Assembly (NCBI GenBank): GCA_942492915.1
Contig: OW818662.1
Span: 3,348,001-3,412,000 of the forward strand
DNA length: 64,000 nt
Direction: 5' to 3'
Source: Turneriella sp942492915
GTDB lineage: Bacteria > Spirochaetota > Leptospiria > Turneriellales > Turneriellaceae
Shown here: positions 26,562 through 34,508 of the stretch, piece after piece
Numbering within the stretch: the stretch's first letter is position 1
Layout of the letters: each line of letters starts with the position of its first letter
Notes under the pieces: generated by a model
Databases searched by the model: none
What the model saw: only the letters and a program-made list of their open reading frames with translations
What the model was told of the DNA's origin: nothing
Made by a program: the position numbers and the translations under genes

Positions 26562-26597
26562 TCTTCTAGCTATGGGCTTAAGCCCATAGCTAGAAGA
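26562..26597. repeat. Perfect 36-bp palindrome of the GCTATGGGCTT family
   Basis: 18-bp arms meet at the centre with no loop; the inner half-site reads GCTATGGGCTT. The same core occurs at 43583, 44272 and 44373 around a Y1 transposase. Here it lies 80 nt after rsh and 33 nt before the end of the convergent dus gene, so it may also act as a two-way terminator. Confidence 0.85.
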
Positions 26598-26629
26598 AGT
26601 TTCAACGCGCGTCGACACTGAGGGCGACT

Positions 26630-27589
26630 CTACGCGACCAATTCCATTCGTTCAGCCATGCGCAACAAAATCTCTTTGAGCACGGCGGCCGAAGTCCCGG
26701 TGAACATCTGCGGCTTGATCTCTGTCCAGAGTGGCAGGTCTTTGAGGTACTGGTGCAGTTGCTTGCGCATCAGCACTGCAGCGAGTCCGTCGCCGTAGAA
26801 ATCGGCCATGTATTCCAGATGCTGCAGAATTACGGGCAGACGTTCGAGGTATGAAAGCTGGCTGCGGTCGCGGCCTGAGAACAGCCATGGGTTACCAAAA
26901 GAGCCTCGGCCGACATAGACACCCGCAACCCCGTACTGCTGAATCTTTGCCATCGCCTCGGCGTGCGACGTCACGTCGCCATTGCCGAAAATGGGAATCT
27001 TGCGGGCGCGCGCAATTTCGCCGATGCGGTCCCATTCGGCTTTGCCCGTGTACGCCATCTGCCGCGTGCGGCCGTGCACTGCGATTGCCCAGACGCCCTC
27101 GCTCTCGAGCATCTCGGTCGTCTCCATGTAGTTGAGCGAGTCGTGATCCCAGCCGAGGCGAATTTTCGCAGAGATCGGCAAGCCTGTTTCGGCTACCAGC
27201 CGGCGGATGATAATCCGTGACTTGTCCAGGCACTTAAGCAAACCAGCACCCGACCCGCTGTTCGAGACATTTCGCACTGAGCAGCCCATATTGAGGTCGA
27301 TGCCGTCGGGGTTAAGATTCAAAACGCGGGAGACCCCGCGCACGATGATGTCGGGATTGTTACCGAAAATCTGGAACACCATCGGGCGTTCAGACTCTTC
27401 GTAACGAAACAGGCTAATTGCCTTCGCATTTGACCGAAACAGGTGTTCGGTCGATACAAACTCTGTAATACTGAAGGCCGAACCTTCACTGCGGCAAAGT
27501 CGGCGGTAGGGCGAATCAGAATAACCTACCATCGGCGACAGCACGACACCCGATTTGCCGATCTTGTCAATGAGCGTCTTGAAGGCCAT
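26630..27589 (-). CDS. dus: tRNA-dihydrouridine synthase
   Basis: 319 aa TIM-barrel flavoenzyme. Motifs: VVLSPMVGYSDSPYRRLCR, QIFGNNPD, DLNMGCSVRNVSNSGSGAGLL (catalytic Cys in NMGC), KIRLGWD, AVHGRTRQMAYTGKAEW, GNGDV and GVYVGRGSFGNPWLF. It reduces uridine to dihydrouridine in the tRNA D-loop using FMN and NADPH. The usual GCPV reads GCSV. Which uridine it modifies cannot be told. Last gene of the ddl-to-dus run, 9 nt after pyrF. Confidence 0.93.
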   Translation of the reverse strand: MAFKTLIDKIGKSGVVLSPMVGYSDSPYRRLCRSEGSAFSITEFVSTEHLFRSNAKAISLFRYEESERPMVFQIFGNNPDIIVRGVSRVLNLNPDGIDLNMGCSVRNVSNSGSGAGLLKCLDKSRIIIRRLVAETGLPISAKIRLGWDHDSLNYMETTEMLESEGVWAIAVHGRTRQMAYTGKAEWDRIGEIARARKIPIFGNGDVTSHAEAMAKIQQYGVAGVYVGRGSFGNPWLFSGRDRSQLSYLERLPVILQHLEYMADFYGDGLAAVLMRKQLHQYLKDLPLWTEIKPQMFTGTSAAVLKEILLRMAERMELVA

Positions 27590-27598
27590 CGTACGGGT

Positions 27599-28270
27599 TT
27601 AGCGGGCAGCTTCTTTGATTTCTTCGAGTATGGCCAATGCAGCCACGCGAGGGTCTGCCGCCTGCGTGATGGGCCTGCCGACGACAATATTGGTCGCACC
27701 TGCCTGTATGGCGTCCCGAGGCGTTACTATGCGTTGCTGGTCATTTGTATCGGCCTTTGCCGGTCTGATACCTGGCGTGACCAGAATTGGCGCCGGCCCG
27801 TGTAAGCGTCGTAGCTCGCCGGCTTCGAGCCCCGAACAGATGAGACCGTGTGCCCCGGCGGCGAGCGCCATCGCGGCCCGTGCGTTCACCTCGTCGAATG
27901 TGCTCGCCTGGCTCGTCAGTACTGTGACGTTCAGAAGTTTCAGCGACGAGTTGCGTTTGGCCACGACATCCACCGCTGCACGAATCTGCGCCGCGTCGGT
28001 AAAAAGCGTCAGGTATTCGACGCCGAGATCGATCAGCGAAGTCACAGCCTTAGAGACCGTTTCGGGTATATCGTTGATCTTAAGATCAAGAAAGATCTTT
28101 TTGTTTCGCTTCTTGAGTTCTGCGATTATCGCATTGCCCGCGGCAAAATAGAGCTGCATGCCGACTTTGTAAAAGACCACCGCATCACCGAGCGCGTCGA
28201 CGAGCGCTAACGCCTCGGCAGCAGAGCTGTAGTCAAGGGCGACAATGAGTTTTTGGTGCGTTTCGTTCAT
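27599..28270 (-). CDS. pyrF: Orotidine 5'-phosphate decarboxylase
   Basis: 223 aa. The DxKxxD catalytic motif is present as FLDLKINDIPETV (the common KFHDIP is KINDIP here). The phosphate-binding end is VTPGIRPAK...VGRPITQAADP. It makes UMP from OMP, the last step of de novo pyrimidine synthesis. The start overlaps the upstream stop by 1 nt (TAATG). Lengths and motifs fit the bacterial short type. Confidence 0.95.
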   Translation of the reverse strand: MNETHQKLIVALDYSSAAEALALVDALGDAVVFYKVGMQLYFAAGNAIIAELKKRNKKIFLDLKINDIPETVSKAVTSLIDLGVEYLTLFTDAAQIRAAVDVVAKRNSSLKLLNVTVLTSQASTFDEVNARAAMALAAGAHGLICSGLEAGELRRLHGPAPILVTPGIRPAKADTNDQQRIVTPRDAIQAGATNIVVGRPITQAADPRVAALAILEEIKEAAR

Positions 28271-28998
28271 TAGTAGATAACCAGAATCTTGAACATGGGG
28301 GTCAGTTCATGCTGCGCAAAGCTCTGCGCGGCGTGATTGAACTTAATATAATCGTAATGCAGCGAAGCGGAAAACATAAATGATTGCGGCTCGGGGTTTC
28401 GCACGCGGCCCTTAAAATCGAATAGTATGTTCAGCTCACCATGCCAAAGGCCAAACCGGTCGGTCGCCGACTGGTAGAGCGCGATAGGGGCGGTAATCAC
28501 ACCCTGCGTCGCGAGGTACTCTGTCCAGAATATGAATCCCTGCAGCCGCAGCCGCCCGGTCAGCACGTGCGCCGATTTGTCTGCACCATCGATGATAAAC
28601 CCCTGGTGCCCGAGCCCCCCGCCGAGACCCGCAGCCCAGATTCGTCCATACCAGCTGAGGTAGTCGACGTCGAGCTGGCCAAAGCTGTAGTGGTAAACAC
28701 CCTGCGCTTTGATCGCTGAAAAGTTGCCGCTGAAATATTCGCCCGCGTGCAGCATGTCGCTTAGCAGAAGCAGGCGGGTCGTGATTTCGCGCTTCGCCGA
28801 GCCACCGGTAAAAAAGAGCGGCGCGCGAAAATATTCAGAGGTGGGGTAGGCGTTGTAGCCAATGCCACCTTCGAGCGCCAGATACCCTTCGTCGCCCTGG
28901 TCTTCAGGCGCGGGGTCGAGTATCGCCGTCTGCGCGGCTGTAAACTGCGGTGTAAGCATCGCGGCGACGAAACTGAACTGAAGCAAAATGCGCTTCAT
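28270..28998 (-). CDS. Exported protein, probable small outer-membrane beta-barrel
   Basis: 242 aa with a signal peptide (MKRILLQFSFVAAMLTPQFTAAQ). The mature part has alternating polar/hydrophobic strands with many aromatics (YLALEGGIGYNAYP, GVYHYSFGQLDVDYLSWYG, FMFSASLHYDYIKF) and ends in Tyr (FKILVIY), as outer-membrane barrels do. Not recognised at family level. It is embedded between a coiled-coil gene and pyrF in one run. Confidence 0.65.
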   Translation of the reverse strand: MKRILLQFSFVAAMLTPQFTAAQTAILDPAPEDQGDEGYLALEGGIGYNAYPTSEYFRAPLFFTGGSAKREITTRLLLLSDMLHAGEYFSGNFSAIKAQGVYHYSFGQLDVDYLSWYGRIWAAGLGGGLGHQGFIIDGADKSAHVLTGRLRLQGFIFWTEYLATQGVITAPIALYQSATDRFGLWHGELNILFDFKGRVRNPEPQSFMFSASLHYDYIKFNHAAQSFAQHELTPMFKILVIY

Positions 28999-28999
28999 G

Positions 29000-29383
29000 C
29001 TATGTGGGTGTTCCGCCAGAGTCGAAATGTTCGATCTTGTCTTCGGTCAGTTCAATTTCTATAACTTCACTGTATTCGATGGGAGGTTCGTCGATGTGTG
29101 TACCTGTCGGGCCGGCCATCGTTTCCGATTCTGTTGCCGCCGCCGATTTCATGCTGAGTGCGCGAAAATCAGGTGAGGAGAGAATTTCGTTCAGCACCTC
29201 GCCAGATTTTTCAAGCTTTTTCACAAGTTCTCGCTCGCGATTCAGATCGCCCTGCAAGATATCAATTGTCTGTTGCATCGTCTTGCGCACTCGGTCGAGG
29301 TCGTCGCGTGTCACGACATCGTCGCTGAGCACGCGCAGAAAAGGGCGGGGTAACGGAACGTCGGGTACGCGCAGTTCGCTCAT
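29000..29383 (-). CDS. Small coiled-coil protein of unknown function
   Basis: 127 aa from ATG 29383, which overlaps the upstream stop as ATGA. A helical segment (DDLDRVRKTMQQTIDILQGDLNRE...) predicts a coiled coil at about residues 25-65. The C-terminus is acidic (EYSEVIEIELTEDKIEHF). No known domain. It ends 1 nt before the start of the outer-membrane protein gene, so they are likely translated together. Confidence 0.6.
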   Translation of the reverse strand: MSELRVPDVPLPRPFLRVLSDDVVTRDDLDRVRKTMQQTIDILQGDLNRERELVKKLEKSGEVLNEILSSPDFRALSMKSAAATESETMAGPTGTHIDEPPIEYSEVIEIELTEDKIEHFDSGGTPT

Positions 29384-29826
29384 AGAGTTACGAGAATGGA
29401 TTTCGATGACCTCAGACCTCCTGTCCTTCGGTTCGCATCGGGATGCACATCCTGTGCAGTGCGAACCCCGGACATCCATGTCCATCGGGTCGCACTAGTA
29501 TGCACCTCGTGTGCAGTGCGACCTACGGAGCTCCGCCTCCTTAAGTCAACAAAAAAGCCTCTTCTCACAATGCGCAGTTTGCCGCGGTTGTTGGTCACCT
29601 TTCCCGAGAAGTCGAGGTAGATGCGGCGGTGGTCGGGTGCTGCGACAAAGCTCAGGCGGCGATCCGTTCGCTTGGCTGAGGTCGTGTGCGAATAATTGCG
29701 CCAGGTTTGCAGTGGAGCATTCTCATCAATGTCGAGAAATAGTTCGAGGTGGTTTCGCGTATCGCGCTGTGCGTAATAGTGGTATGAGAGGGTAAACCGG
29801 CGGCGGCCTTGCCCAAGCTCACGCAT
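29380..29826 (-). CDS. LigD 3'-phosphoesterase-like protein with a repeat-derived C-terminal tail
   Basis: 148 aa. Residues 9-95 resemble the stand-alone LigD phosphoesterase-like family: RRFTLSYHYYAQ, HLELFLDIDENAPLQTWRN (cf. HxDLxLE...LxTW), then APDHRRIYLDFSGKV and NRGKLRIVRRGFF (cf. LPDHRxxYLDYEGxVxxxRG). A metal-ligand Asp after the first His appears as Glu, so activity is uncertain. The last 50 residues are encoded by two hairpin repeats and contain the related peptides VGRTAHEVHTSATR and GVRTAQDVHPDANR. Overlaps ddl by 8 nt and the next gene as ATGA. Confidence 0.6.
   Translation of the reverse strand: MRELGQGRRRFTLSYHYYAQRDTRNHLELFLDIDENAPLQTWRNYSHTTSAKRTDRRLSFVAAPDHRRIYLDFSGKVTNNRGKLRIVRRGFFVDLRRRSSVGRTAHEVHTSATRWTWMSGVRTAQDVHPDANRRTGGLRSSKSILVTL
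29430..29467. repeat. 38-bp hairpin repeat, unit A
   Basis: Outer arms GGTTCGCA/TGCGAACC enclose a second hairpin TGCACA-TCC-TGTGCA. The unit shares most of its bases with unit B, 20 bp further on. It lies in frame inside the LigD-like gene. Confidence 0.75.
29488..29523. repeat. 36-bp hairpin repeat, unit B
   Basis: Outer arms GGTCGCACT/AGTGCGACC (9 bp, perfect) enclose TGCAC...GTGCA. Between units A and B lies a near-palindrome, GGACATCCATGTCC. Right of B is GGAGCTCC. Confidence 0.75.
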
Positions 29827-30904
29827 CTGCTGCTTTTGCGCGGCTCGCGGCCCGAAGCCGCTTCAGACGGTCGCAGCGTACCTTGCCCCAATCGATAATC
29901 TTGCGCGTGATTTCGGCGCCGTCAAGACCCGCGGCCTTGAACAGTTGGGGGAACATGCTGATCGGCGTGAAGCCCGGCAAGGTGTTGATTTCGTTCAGAT
30001 AGAGCTTTCCGGATTCTTTTTGTAAGAAGAAATCGATGCGCGCAAACCCGTCACCCCGCACAGCTGCGTAAGCTTTTTTTGCGAGGCGCTGTATCTCTGC
30101 GCGCACACCCGCATCGACGTCTGCATTCAAGAAAAGTTCGGCACCATTCGGGTCGAGGTATTTCGCTTCGTAAGAATAAAATTCATGGTTAACCTTGATT
30201 TCACCGACGCCCGATGTGATGTATTCGGGAAAGTTTCCCGCAATCGCAATCTCGAGTTCACGCACGGCCAAGCCCTGCTCGCACAGCAAGTGGTCGTCAA
30301 AACGCGCTGCATCCTCAATTGCTTTTGCCAGCGCCTCGCGGCCTTCGACCTTGTGAACGCCGACCGAACTGCCCATGTTGCACGGCTTGATGAAGACAGG
30401 GTAACCAAATGAGGATGTTATTTTGTCATGGATGATTTGCAAATCTGCCGATTCTGCGTCGGCGATAACAAAATAATTAACCTGAGGAATTTCATTCACT
30501 GCAAAGAGCGCGCGCATGAGCGCTTTGTCCATGCAGACCGCAGAGGTCGCAACCCCTGACCCGGCATACGGCAGACCGAGCACTTCGAAAAAACCCTGCA
30601 GCGCGCCGTCTTCGCCGGCGGTGCCGTGCACTATCGGAAAAGCAAAATCAATTTCTGTTTCTTCACCTGCAGACTGCAGTACGACGTGTCCGCTTTTCTG
30701 CACCAGAGAACTTGGGTTGTGTTTGTTATCGGCGGCGAGTTTTGCGACCTTCGATTGTCTATGCCACTCGCCCTTGCGTGAGATGTAAACGGGCACTACA
30801 GTGAAGCCCGCTGCGGCGATGGTGTGTTCAAGGTAACTTGCAGAGACACACGACACATCGTGTTCTCCCGATTCGCCGCCATAGATTAATGCAACTGATT
30901 TCAT
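29819..30904 (-). CDS. ddl: D-alanine--D-alanine ligase
   Basis: 361 aa ATP-grasp enzyme. Motifs: LIYGGESGEHDVSCVSA (N-terminal), PIVHGTAGEDGALQGFFE, PYAGSGVATSAVCMDK, FIKPCNMGSSVGVHKV, ARIDFFLQKESGKLYLNEINTLPGFT. Makes the D-Ala-D-Ala dipeptide for peptidoglycan. HGTxGEDG is normally HGxxGEDG, so the site is intact. First gene of a six-gene minus-strand run that continues to dus. Confidence 0.96.
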   Translation of the reverse strand: MKSVALIYGGESGEHDVSCVSASYLEHTIAAAGFTVVPVYISRKGEWHRQSKVAKLAADNKHNPSSLVQKSGHVVLQSAGEETEIDFAFPIVHGTAGEDGALQGFFEVLGLPYAGSGVATSAVCMDKALMRALFAVNEIPQVNYFVIADAESADLQIIHDKITSSFGYPVFIKPCNMGSSVGVHKVEGREALAKAIEDAARFDDHLLCEQGLAVRELEIAIAGNFPEYITSGVGEIKVNHEFYSYEAKYLDPNGAELFLNADVDAGVRAEIQRLAKKAYAAVRGDGFARIDFFLQKESGKLYLNEINTLPGFTPISMFPQLFKAAGLDGAEITRKIIDWGKVRCDRLKRLRAASRAKAADA

Positions 30905-30940
30905 GAAAGGCCCTCTGCCAACCGGCGCAGGGGTATAAAA

Positions 30941-31270
30941 TTATTGCGGAAGCTGTGCTTCAGCTTCGTAAATTTTGAAAAACTGGTCAAGGGTCGCCAG
31001 CTTCAGAATATTGAGCACGTCTTCGGTGAGTGCAAGCAGACCGAATTTACCGCCCTGCGTTTTCATTTTTTTCTGCGCGGCCACGAGCGCGCCGACACCT
31101 GACGAATCGATATAGTTAACACTCGCCATGTCGATGATCAGCGACTCGACTTCACCTTCGTCGATGAGTTCGAACACTGCGCGCTTCAGGTCGCCGACGT
31201 TATAGAGGTCTACATCCCCCATAACGCGTACGACTTTATGGCTACCGACGTCTGCGAATGATATATCCAT
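30941..31270 (-). CDS. STAS-domain anti-sigma-factor antagonist
   Basis: 109 aa, the size of SpoIIAA/RsbV. The motif VNYIDSSGVGALVAAQ has the phosphorylatable serine (Ser56 or Ser57). It would bind an anti-sigma factor kinase when unphosphorylated. A HATPase-fold protein at 61396-62130 could be such a kinase, though they are 30 kb apart. 17 nt after the MaoC genes, so possibly in their transcript. Confidence 0.9.
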   Translation of the reverse strand: MDISFADVGSHKVVRVMGDVDLYNVGDLKRAVFELIDEGEVESLIIDMASVNYIDSSGVGALVAAQKKMKTQGGKFGLLALTEDVLNILKLATLDQFFKIYEAEAQLPQ

Positions 31271-31287
31271 AATTGCTTAGAAGAGGA

Positions 31288-31707
31288 CTATTCCGCTTTT
31301 ACAGTCAAATCGCCACTCACTTTTACTTCGCCTTTGTCATTGGCTGCGCTCAGTGAAACGGTAAGGAGCTTTTCGCCGTTGTCTTCTTTTTTCTTCTTAA
31401 TTTTCCCTGTAAAAACCATAGTTTCGCCGGGAAGGCTCATGCCCTTGAATTTGACTCCGAAGAATTTCACCTGAGTCGGGGGGGCCCAATTGGTCACCTG
31501 GCGACCCATAAGCGCCATGATATACATGCCATGCGCGATGGTGCCCGGCAGGCCGGCTGATTTCGCGAATTCGACGTCATTATGTATGGGGTTGAAGTCA
31601 CCCGATGCGCCCGCGTAGCGTACGAGATCCATTTGTTTGATCGGCCCGATGCGCAGCTCGGGAATTTCCTGGCCTTCAGCGTAATCTGCAAATTGTATTT
31701 TTTTCAT
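31288..31707 (-). CDS. MaoC-family (R)-hydratase (HadB-like)
   Basis: 139 aa hot-dog fold. The hydratase-2 motif is YAGASGDFNPIHNDVEFAKSAGLPGTIAHGM: the catalytic Asp and His of GDFNPIH, then the AHG loop. It acts on (R)-3-hydroxyacyl thioesters or the reverse enoyl hydration. It starts 1 nt after the stop of its partner gene; the pair resembles HadA/HadB heterodimers, where this subunit is catalytic. Confidence 0.88.
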   Translation of the reverse strand: MKKIQFADYAEGQEIPELRIGPIKQMDLVRYAGASGDFNPIHNDVEFAKSAGLPGTIAHGMYIMALMGRQVTNWAPPTQVKFFGVKFKGMSLPGETMVFTGKIKKKKEDNGEKLLTVSLSAANDKGEVKVSGDLTVKAE

Positions 31708-31708
31708 A

Positions 31709-32161
31709 TTACATACCCTCTGGGCGAATCACAATTGCCATTTCGGCTTCGATGAATACTTTGCCTTTGCCGTCGCTGTAGGTGTTCTTGAAAGTCACCA
31801 TGTTCATTTTACCGACCTTCACATCGATCACTTCAACCTGGCAGCTGACCGTCGTGCCGGGATAGATTGGTTCGAGATACGTGTACTCTTCTTTCATGTG
31901 CAGCAGTCTTTTTGTATCGATGCCGAATGAGTCGAGGTCGTTCCAGAACTTGTCACCATAACCCCAGAAGGTAAAAGCCGTCTGAAAAGTCAGGGGCACA
32001 GGCGTGTCTGTGTACCCGGCGGCTTTTGCCGCGTTAACGTCGTGGTATATTGCGTTGGTTTCGCCGATCGCCTGCAGAAACTCTTTCACCTTACCGCGTT
32101 CAACGGTAAAAGTAAAGGGCTCCATCTTGCGGCCAACGATATCTTTGCTGAGTTCAGCCAT
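31709..32161 (-). CDS. MaoC N-terminal-type dehydratase subunit (HadA/HadC-like)
   Basis: 150 aa hot-dog fold lacking the full DxxxxH motif (HDVNAAKAAGYTDTPVPLTF), which matches the non-catalytic, substrate-binding subunit of two-subunit dehydratases. Features: FTVERGKVKEFLQAIGE, LHMKEEYTYLEPIYPGTTVSC. Paired with the catalytic subunit directly downstream. Possibly used in fatty-acid or 3-hydroxyacyl-CoA metabolism. Confidence 0.85.
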   Translation of the reverse strand: MAELSKDIVGRKMEPFTFTVERGKVKEFLQAIGETNAIYHDVNAAKAAGYTDTPVPLTFQTAFTFWGYGDKFWNDLDSFGIDTKRLLHMKEEYTYLEPIYPGTTVSCQVEVIDVKVGKMNMVTFKNTYSDGKGKVFIEAEMAIVIRPEGM

Positions 32162-32201
32162 GGGCTAAAACCGCGTTTTAGAGCGGGCCGTCAAGTTATT
32201 G

Positions 32202-32243
32202 ATGATTAGGTTTGCAGGGCGTAAGCCATGCAAACCTAATCAT
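32202..32243 (-). terminator. 15-bp inverted repeat containing the GGDEF-gene stop codon
   Basis: Arms 32202-32216 and 32229-32243 are perfect complements with a 12-nt loop. The stop codon of the minus-strand cyclase (32240-32242) lies in the stem. No T-run follows on the minus strand. Confidence 0.65.
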
Positions 32244-33337
32244 TTCACCTCAACCCGATTTCTGCCGCCGTGTTTGGCGGCGTAGAGGGCCTGGTCGGCG
32301 CGTTCGATCAGGTGCTTGTTTTCGCTGTCGGTCGTAGGATTAAACATTGCCACACCCACTGAGACCGTGACCTTGAGGGTCTTGTCGCCTTTGTTTGAAG
32401 GGTTCTTCACAGAGAGTTTTTCAATACGTTCGCGATATTTTTCAGCGATGGCGCGTGCTGCTTCGAGATTGCGCGCCGGTGCAATGAGGGCGAATTCTTC
32501 GCCGCCGTAGCGGGCAGCAATGTCTTTGCCGCGCGCCATGCCGATCAAAACTTTCGCGACCTCTTTGAGCACCAGATCACCGATTTGGTGTCCGTACGTG
32601 TCGTTGAATTTTTTGAAATGGTCGATATCGGTGAGTAGCAGGCAGACGGGTTGGTCGTTGTCGCGGGCGTTTTCAAGCTCTTCGCGCAGCCGCGTCTGAA
32701 AGAAATGATGAATCTTCAGTTTGGTCATCATGTCTACGGTAGCCAGTTCGTAGAGCCTTGCATTTTCGACCGCAATCGCAGCGAGCGACGCCAGGTCTGA
32801 GAGAAACGCTTTCTCTTCGGCAAGGTAGGTTTCTCCGTCTGATTTAGGGCCCATGACGAGAATGCCGTTGATGCGTCCCTTAGCCTTGAGAGGCACCAGT
32901 AAAAGTTCAGAGTTCAACTTTGAAAGTTGCGCGATGGCATCGCGGTAGCTCACCTGCGCAAGGCTTGAATGGTCGGTCGCCGCCGCTATATTTTTGATCT
33001 CCGCGAGCGTGAGCAGCGTCGGATATTCAGAGAGTAGTTTGACGATATCGCTTTTGTACGGAATCGTGAACTCAGTCACATCAGCGACTTCAAAACCTAC
33101 AAGATTTTCATCGAGCACGAGGCCATGGTGGTCGATCTCGGGCACCAGATAGATGCCGGCCTGCAGGCAGCGGCTCTGAGCGATACTGACATTCAAAATG
33201 GAATCGATCAGCGAACGCAGATCAAGGTTTGAATTGAGCGCTTTCGAAAGTTCGATCAACTGCTTTTGGCTGTGAATCTTGCGTTCGTAGTGCTCAATGA
33301 AAGTATCGGGCTGGGTAAGTGCCGAGTGTTCCTGCAC
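32240..33337 (-). CDS. Diguanylate cyclase with GAF sensor domain
   Basis: 365 aa. A coiled N-terminus is followed by a GAF domain (about 45-190) and a GGDEF domain with YGGEEFALI. RGKD sits five residues before it, the RxxD inhibitory site for product feedback. DIDHFKKFNDTYGHQIGD and YAAKHGGRNRV complete the fold. It makes c-di-GMP in the cytoplasm; the GAF ligand is unknown. The only start available near the family's N-terminus is a GTG. Confidence 0.92.
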   Translation of the reverse strand: MQEHSALTQPDTFIEHYERKIHSQKQLIELSKALNSNLDLRSLIDSILNVSIAQSRCLQAGIYLVPEIDHHGLVLDENLVGFEVADVTEFTIPYKSDIVKLLSEYPTLLTLAEIKNIAAATDHSSLAQVSYRDAIAQLSKLNSELLLVPLKAKGRINGILVMGPKSDGETYLAEEKAFLSDLASLAAIAVENARLYELATVDMMTKLKIHHFFQTRLREELENARDNDQPVCLLLTDIDHFKKFNDTYGHQIGDLVLKEVAKVLIGMARGKDIAARYGGEEFALIAPARNLEAARAIAEKYRERIEKLSVKNPSNKGDKTLKVTVSVGVAMFNPTTDSENKHLIERADQALYAAKHGGRNRVEVK

Positions 33338-33411
33338 CCGTTACGCAACCCAAAGTACCTGTAACGGAACAAGCAAAAATTAGCGAAGGAGGGTATCTTG
33401 TTCGAGACGCT

Positions 33412-34326
33412 TTAACGCGAATAGTGGCGGCGCACAAAATCACCCATTTTGACAATCGCGTCATTACTCTGCGGCAACCAACGCCAGGCGAATTCAAACA
33501 CATGAAAGAGGCCGGGCCAGACATCGAGTTCGACAGGCACACCTGCTTCGCGCAGGGCGGCAGCGAACGAGACCGAATCGTCCCGCAGAATTTCATCCCC
33601 CGCGGCTTGTAGCATAACGGGGGGAAATCCTTTCAGGTTACCGAATAGCGGCGACGCATAAGAATGCTTCGCATCGCTCTCTTTGGTATAGCGTTCCACG
33701 AAAGTTCTGATTCCCGCCGGGCTCAGCATCACGTCTGTAGCTTCGTTCTCAGTGAAGCTCTTGCCCGAATGCGTCATGTCAACCCACGGAGATAGACCAA
33801 TTGCCAGCCCCGGCAGCGGCAGGCCGCGGTCGCGTGCGGCGAGCATGAGTGCGAACGTGATGCCCCCCCCCGCTGAATCGCCTGCGATGATGATATTCTT
33901 CGGGTCGTACCCGAGCTTCAATAGGTGTTCATAGGCTACCAGCGCATCATCTATCGCAGCAGGAAATTTGTGTTCGGGTGCCAGTCGGTAATCATAAACA
34001 AGTGCCTGGGCTGCAAACTCTTGCGCGAGACGAGAGGCGAGACCCCGGTGCGTTTTTCGCGAGAACATGGTATAGCCGCCGCCATGGCTATAAAGGAGAA
34101 TTCTGCCAGGAACAATCGAGCGCGGCGTCCAGAAGTCATACGCTATATGATCGATAGAGCCCTGCGCGAGGTCGCAGTTTTCGGCCGGCGTCGCGACCGG
34201 GCTCAGCAGATCGAGAATCTGCCGTACCGCCACGGTCGGTATTGCCTTGTTGAACGCGAATCTGGTGCCCGCCCCGATAAGCTGTTTCACGAGCCGTGTA
34301 CGAAAATCGGGTGCGTCAACCTGCAT
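33412..34326 (-). CDS. Alpha/beta hydrolase fold-3 esterase (HSL/acetyl-esterase type)
   Basis: 304 aa. The HSL-family oxyanion motif is YSHGGGY, the nucleophile elbow GDSAGGG, the acid lies in VELDVWP and the His in GLFHVFEF. Typical carboxylesterase acting on short acyl esters. No signal peptide, so cytoplasmic. A TATAAT on the minus strand (34366-34371), about 40 nt before the ATG, is a candidate -10. Confidence 0.9.
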   Translation of the reverse strand: MQVDAPDFRTRLVKQLIGAGTRFAFNKAIPTVAVRQILDLLSPVATPAENCDLAQGSIDHIAYDFWTPRSIVPGRILLYSHGGGYTMFSRKTHRGLASRLAQEFAAQALVYDYRLAPEHKFPAAIDDALVAYEHLLKLGYDPKNIIIAGDSAGGGITFALMLAARDRGLPLPGLAIGLSPWVDMTHSGKSFTENEATDVMLSPAGIRTFVERYTKESDAKHSYASPLFGNLKGFPPVMLQAAGDEILRDDSVSFAAALREAGVPVELDVWPGLFHVFEFAWRWLPQSNDAIVKMGDFVRRHYSR

Positions 34327-34478
34327 GTCGCGCGAATTTCATCACATGAACAAAGCGTCGAGTTTATTATAATTGAGGATTTCCAGGCCTGCAGCCCTTC
34401 CATACGTGTGGCATAGTTTTTGCTGAGATGTGTGTATGACGGTGCCCTGCACCTTCATGTTGTCTCACTGAAACATTT

Positions 34479-34502
34479 CCCCCCGGCCCTCACGTCGGGG
34501 GG
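34479..34502 (-). terminator. G/C-rich hairpin after the M48 peptidase gene
   Basis: A seven-base C-rich arm pairs with a G-rich arm around a 10-nt loop, just downstream of the peptidase stop on the minus strand. The 180-nt stretch to the next gene holds little else. Confidence 0.55.
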
Positions 34503-34508
34503 ATTCTT

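Noticed and set aside
29430..29523. Possible tRNA or T-box-like RNA because of GGTTCG and nested stems
   Set aside because: No acceptor stem, anticodon arm or CCA-like end; the two units match each other as tandem hairpin repeats instead.
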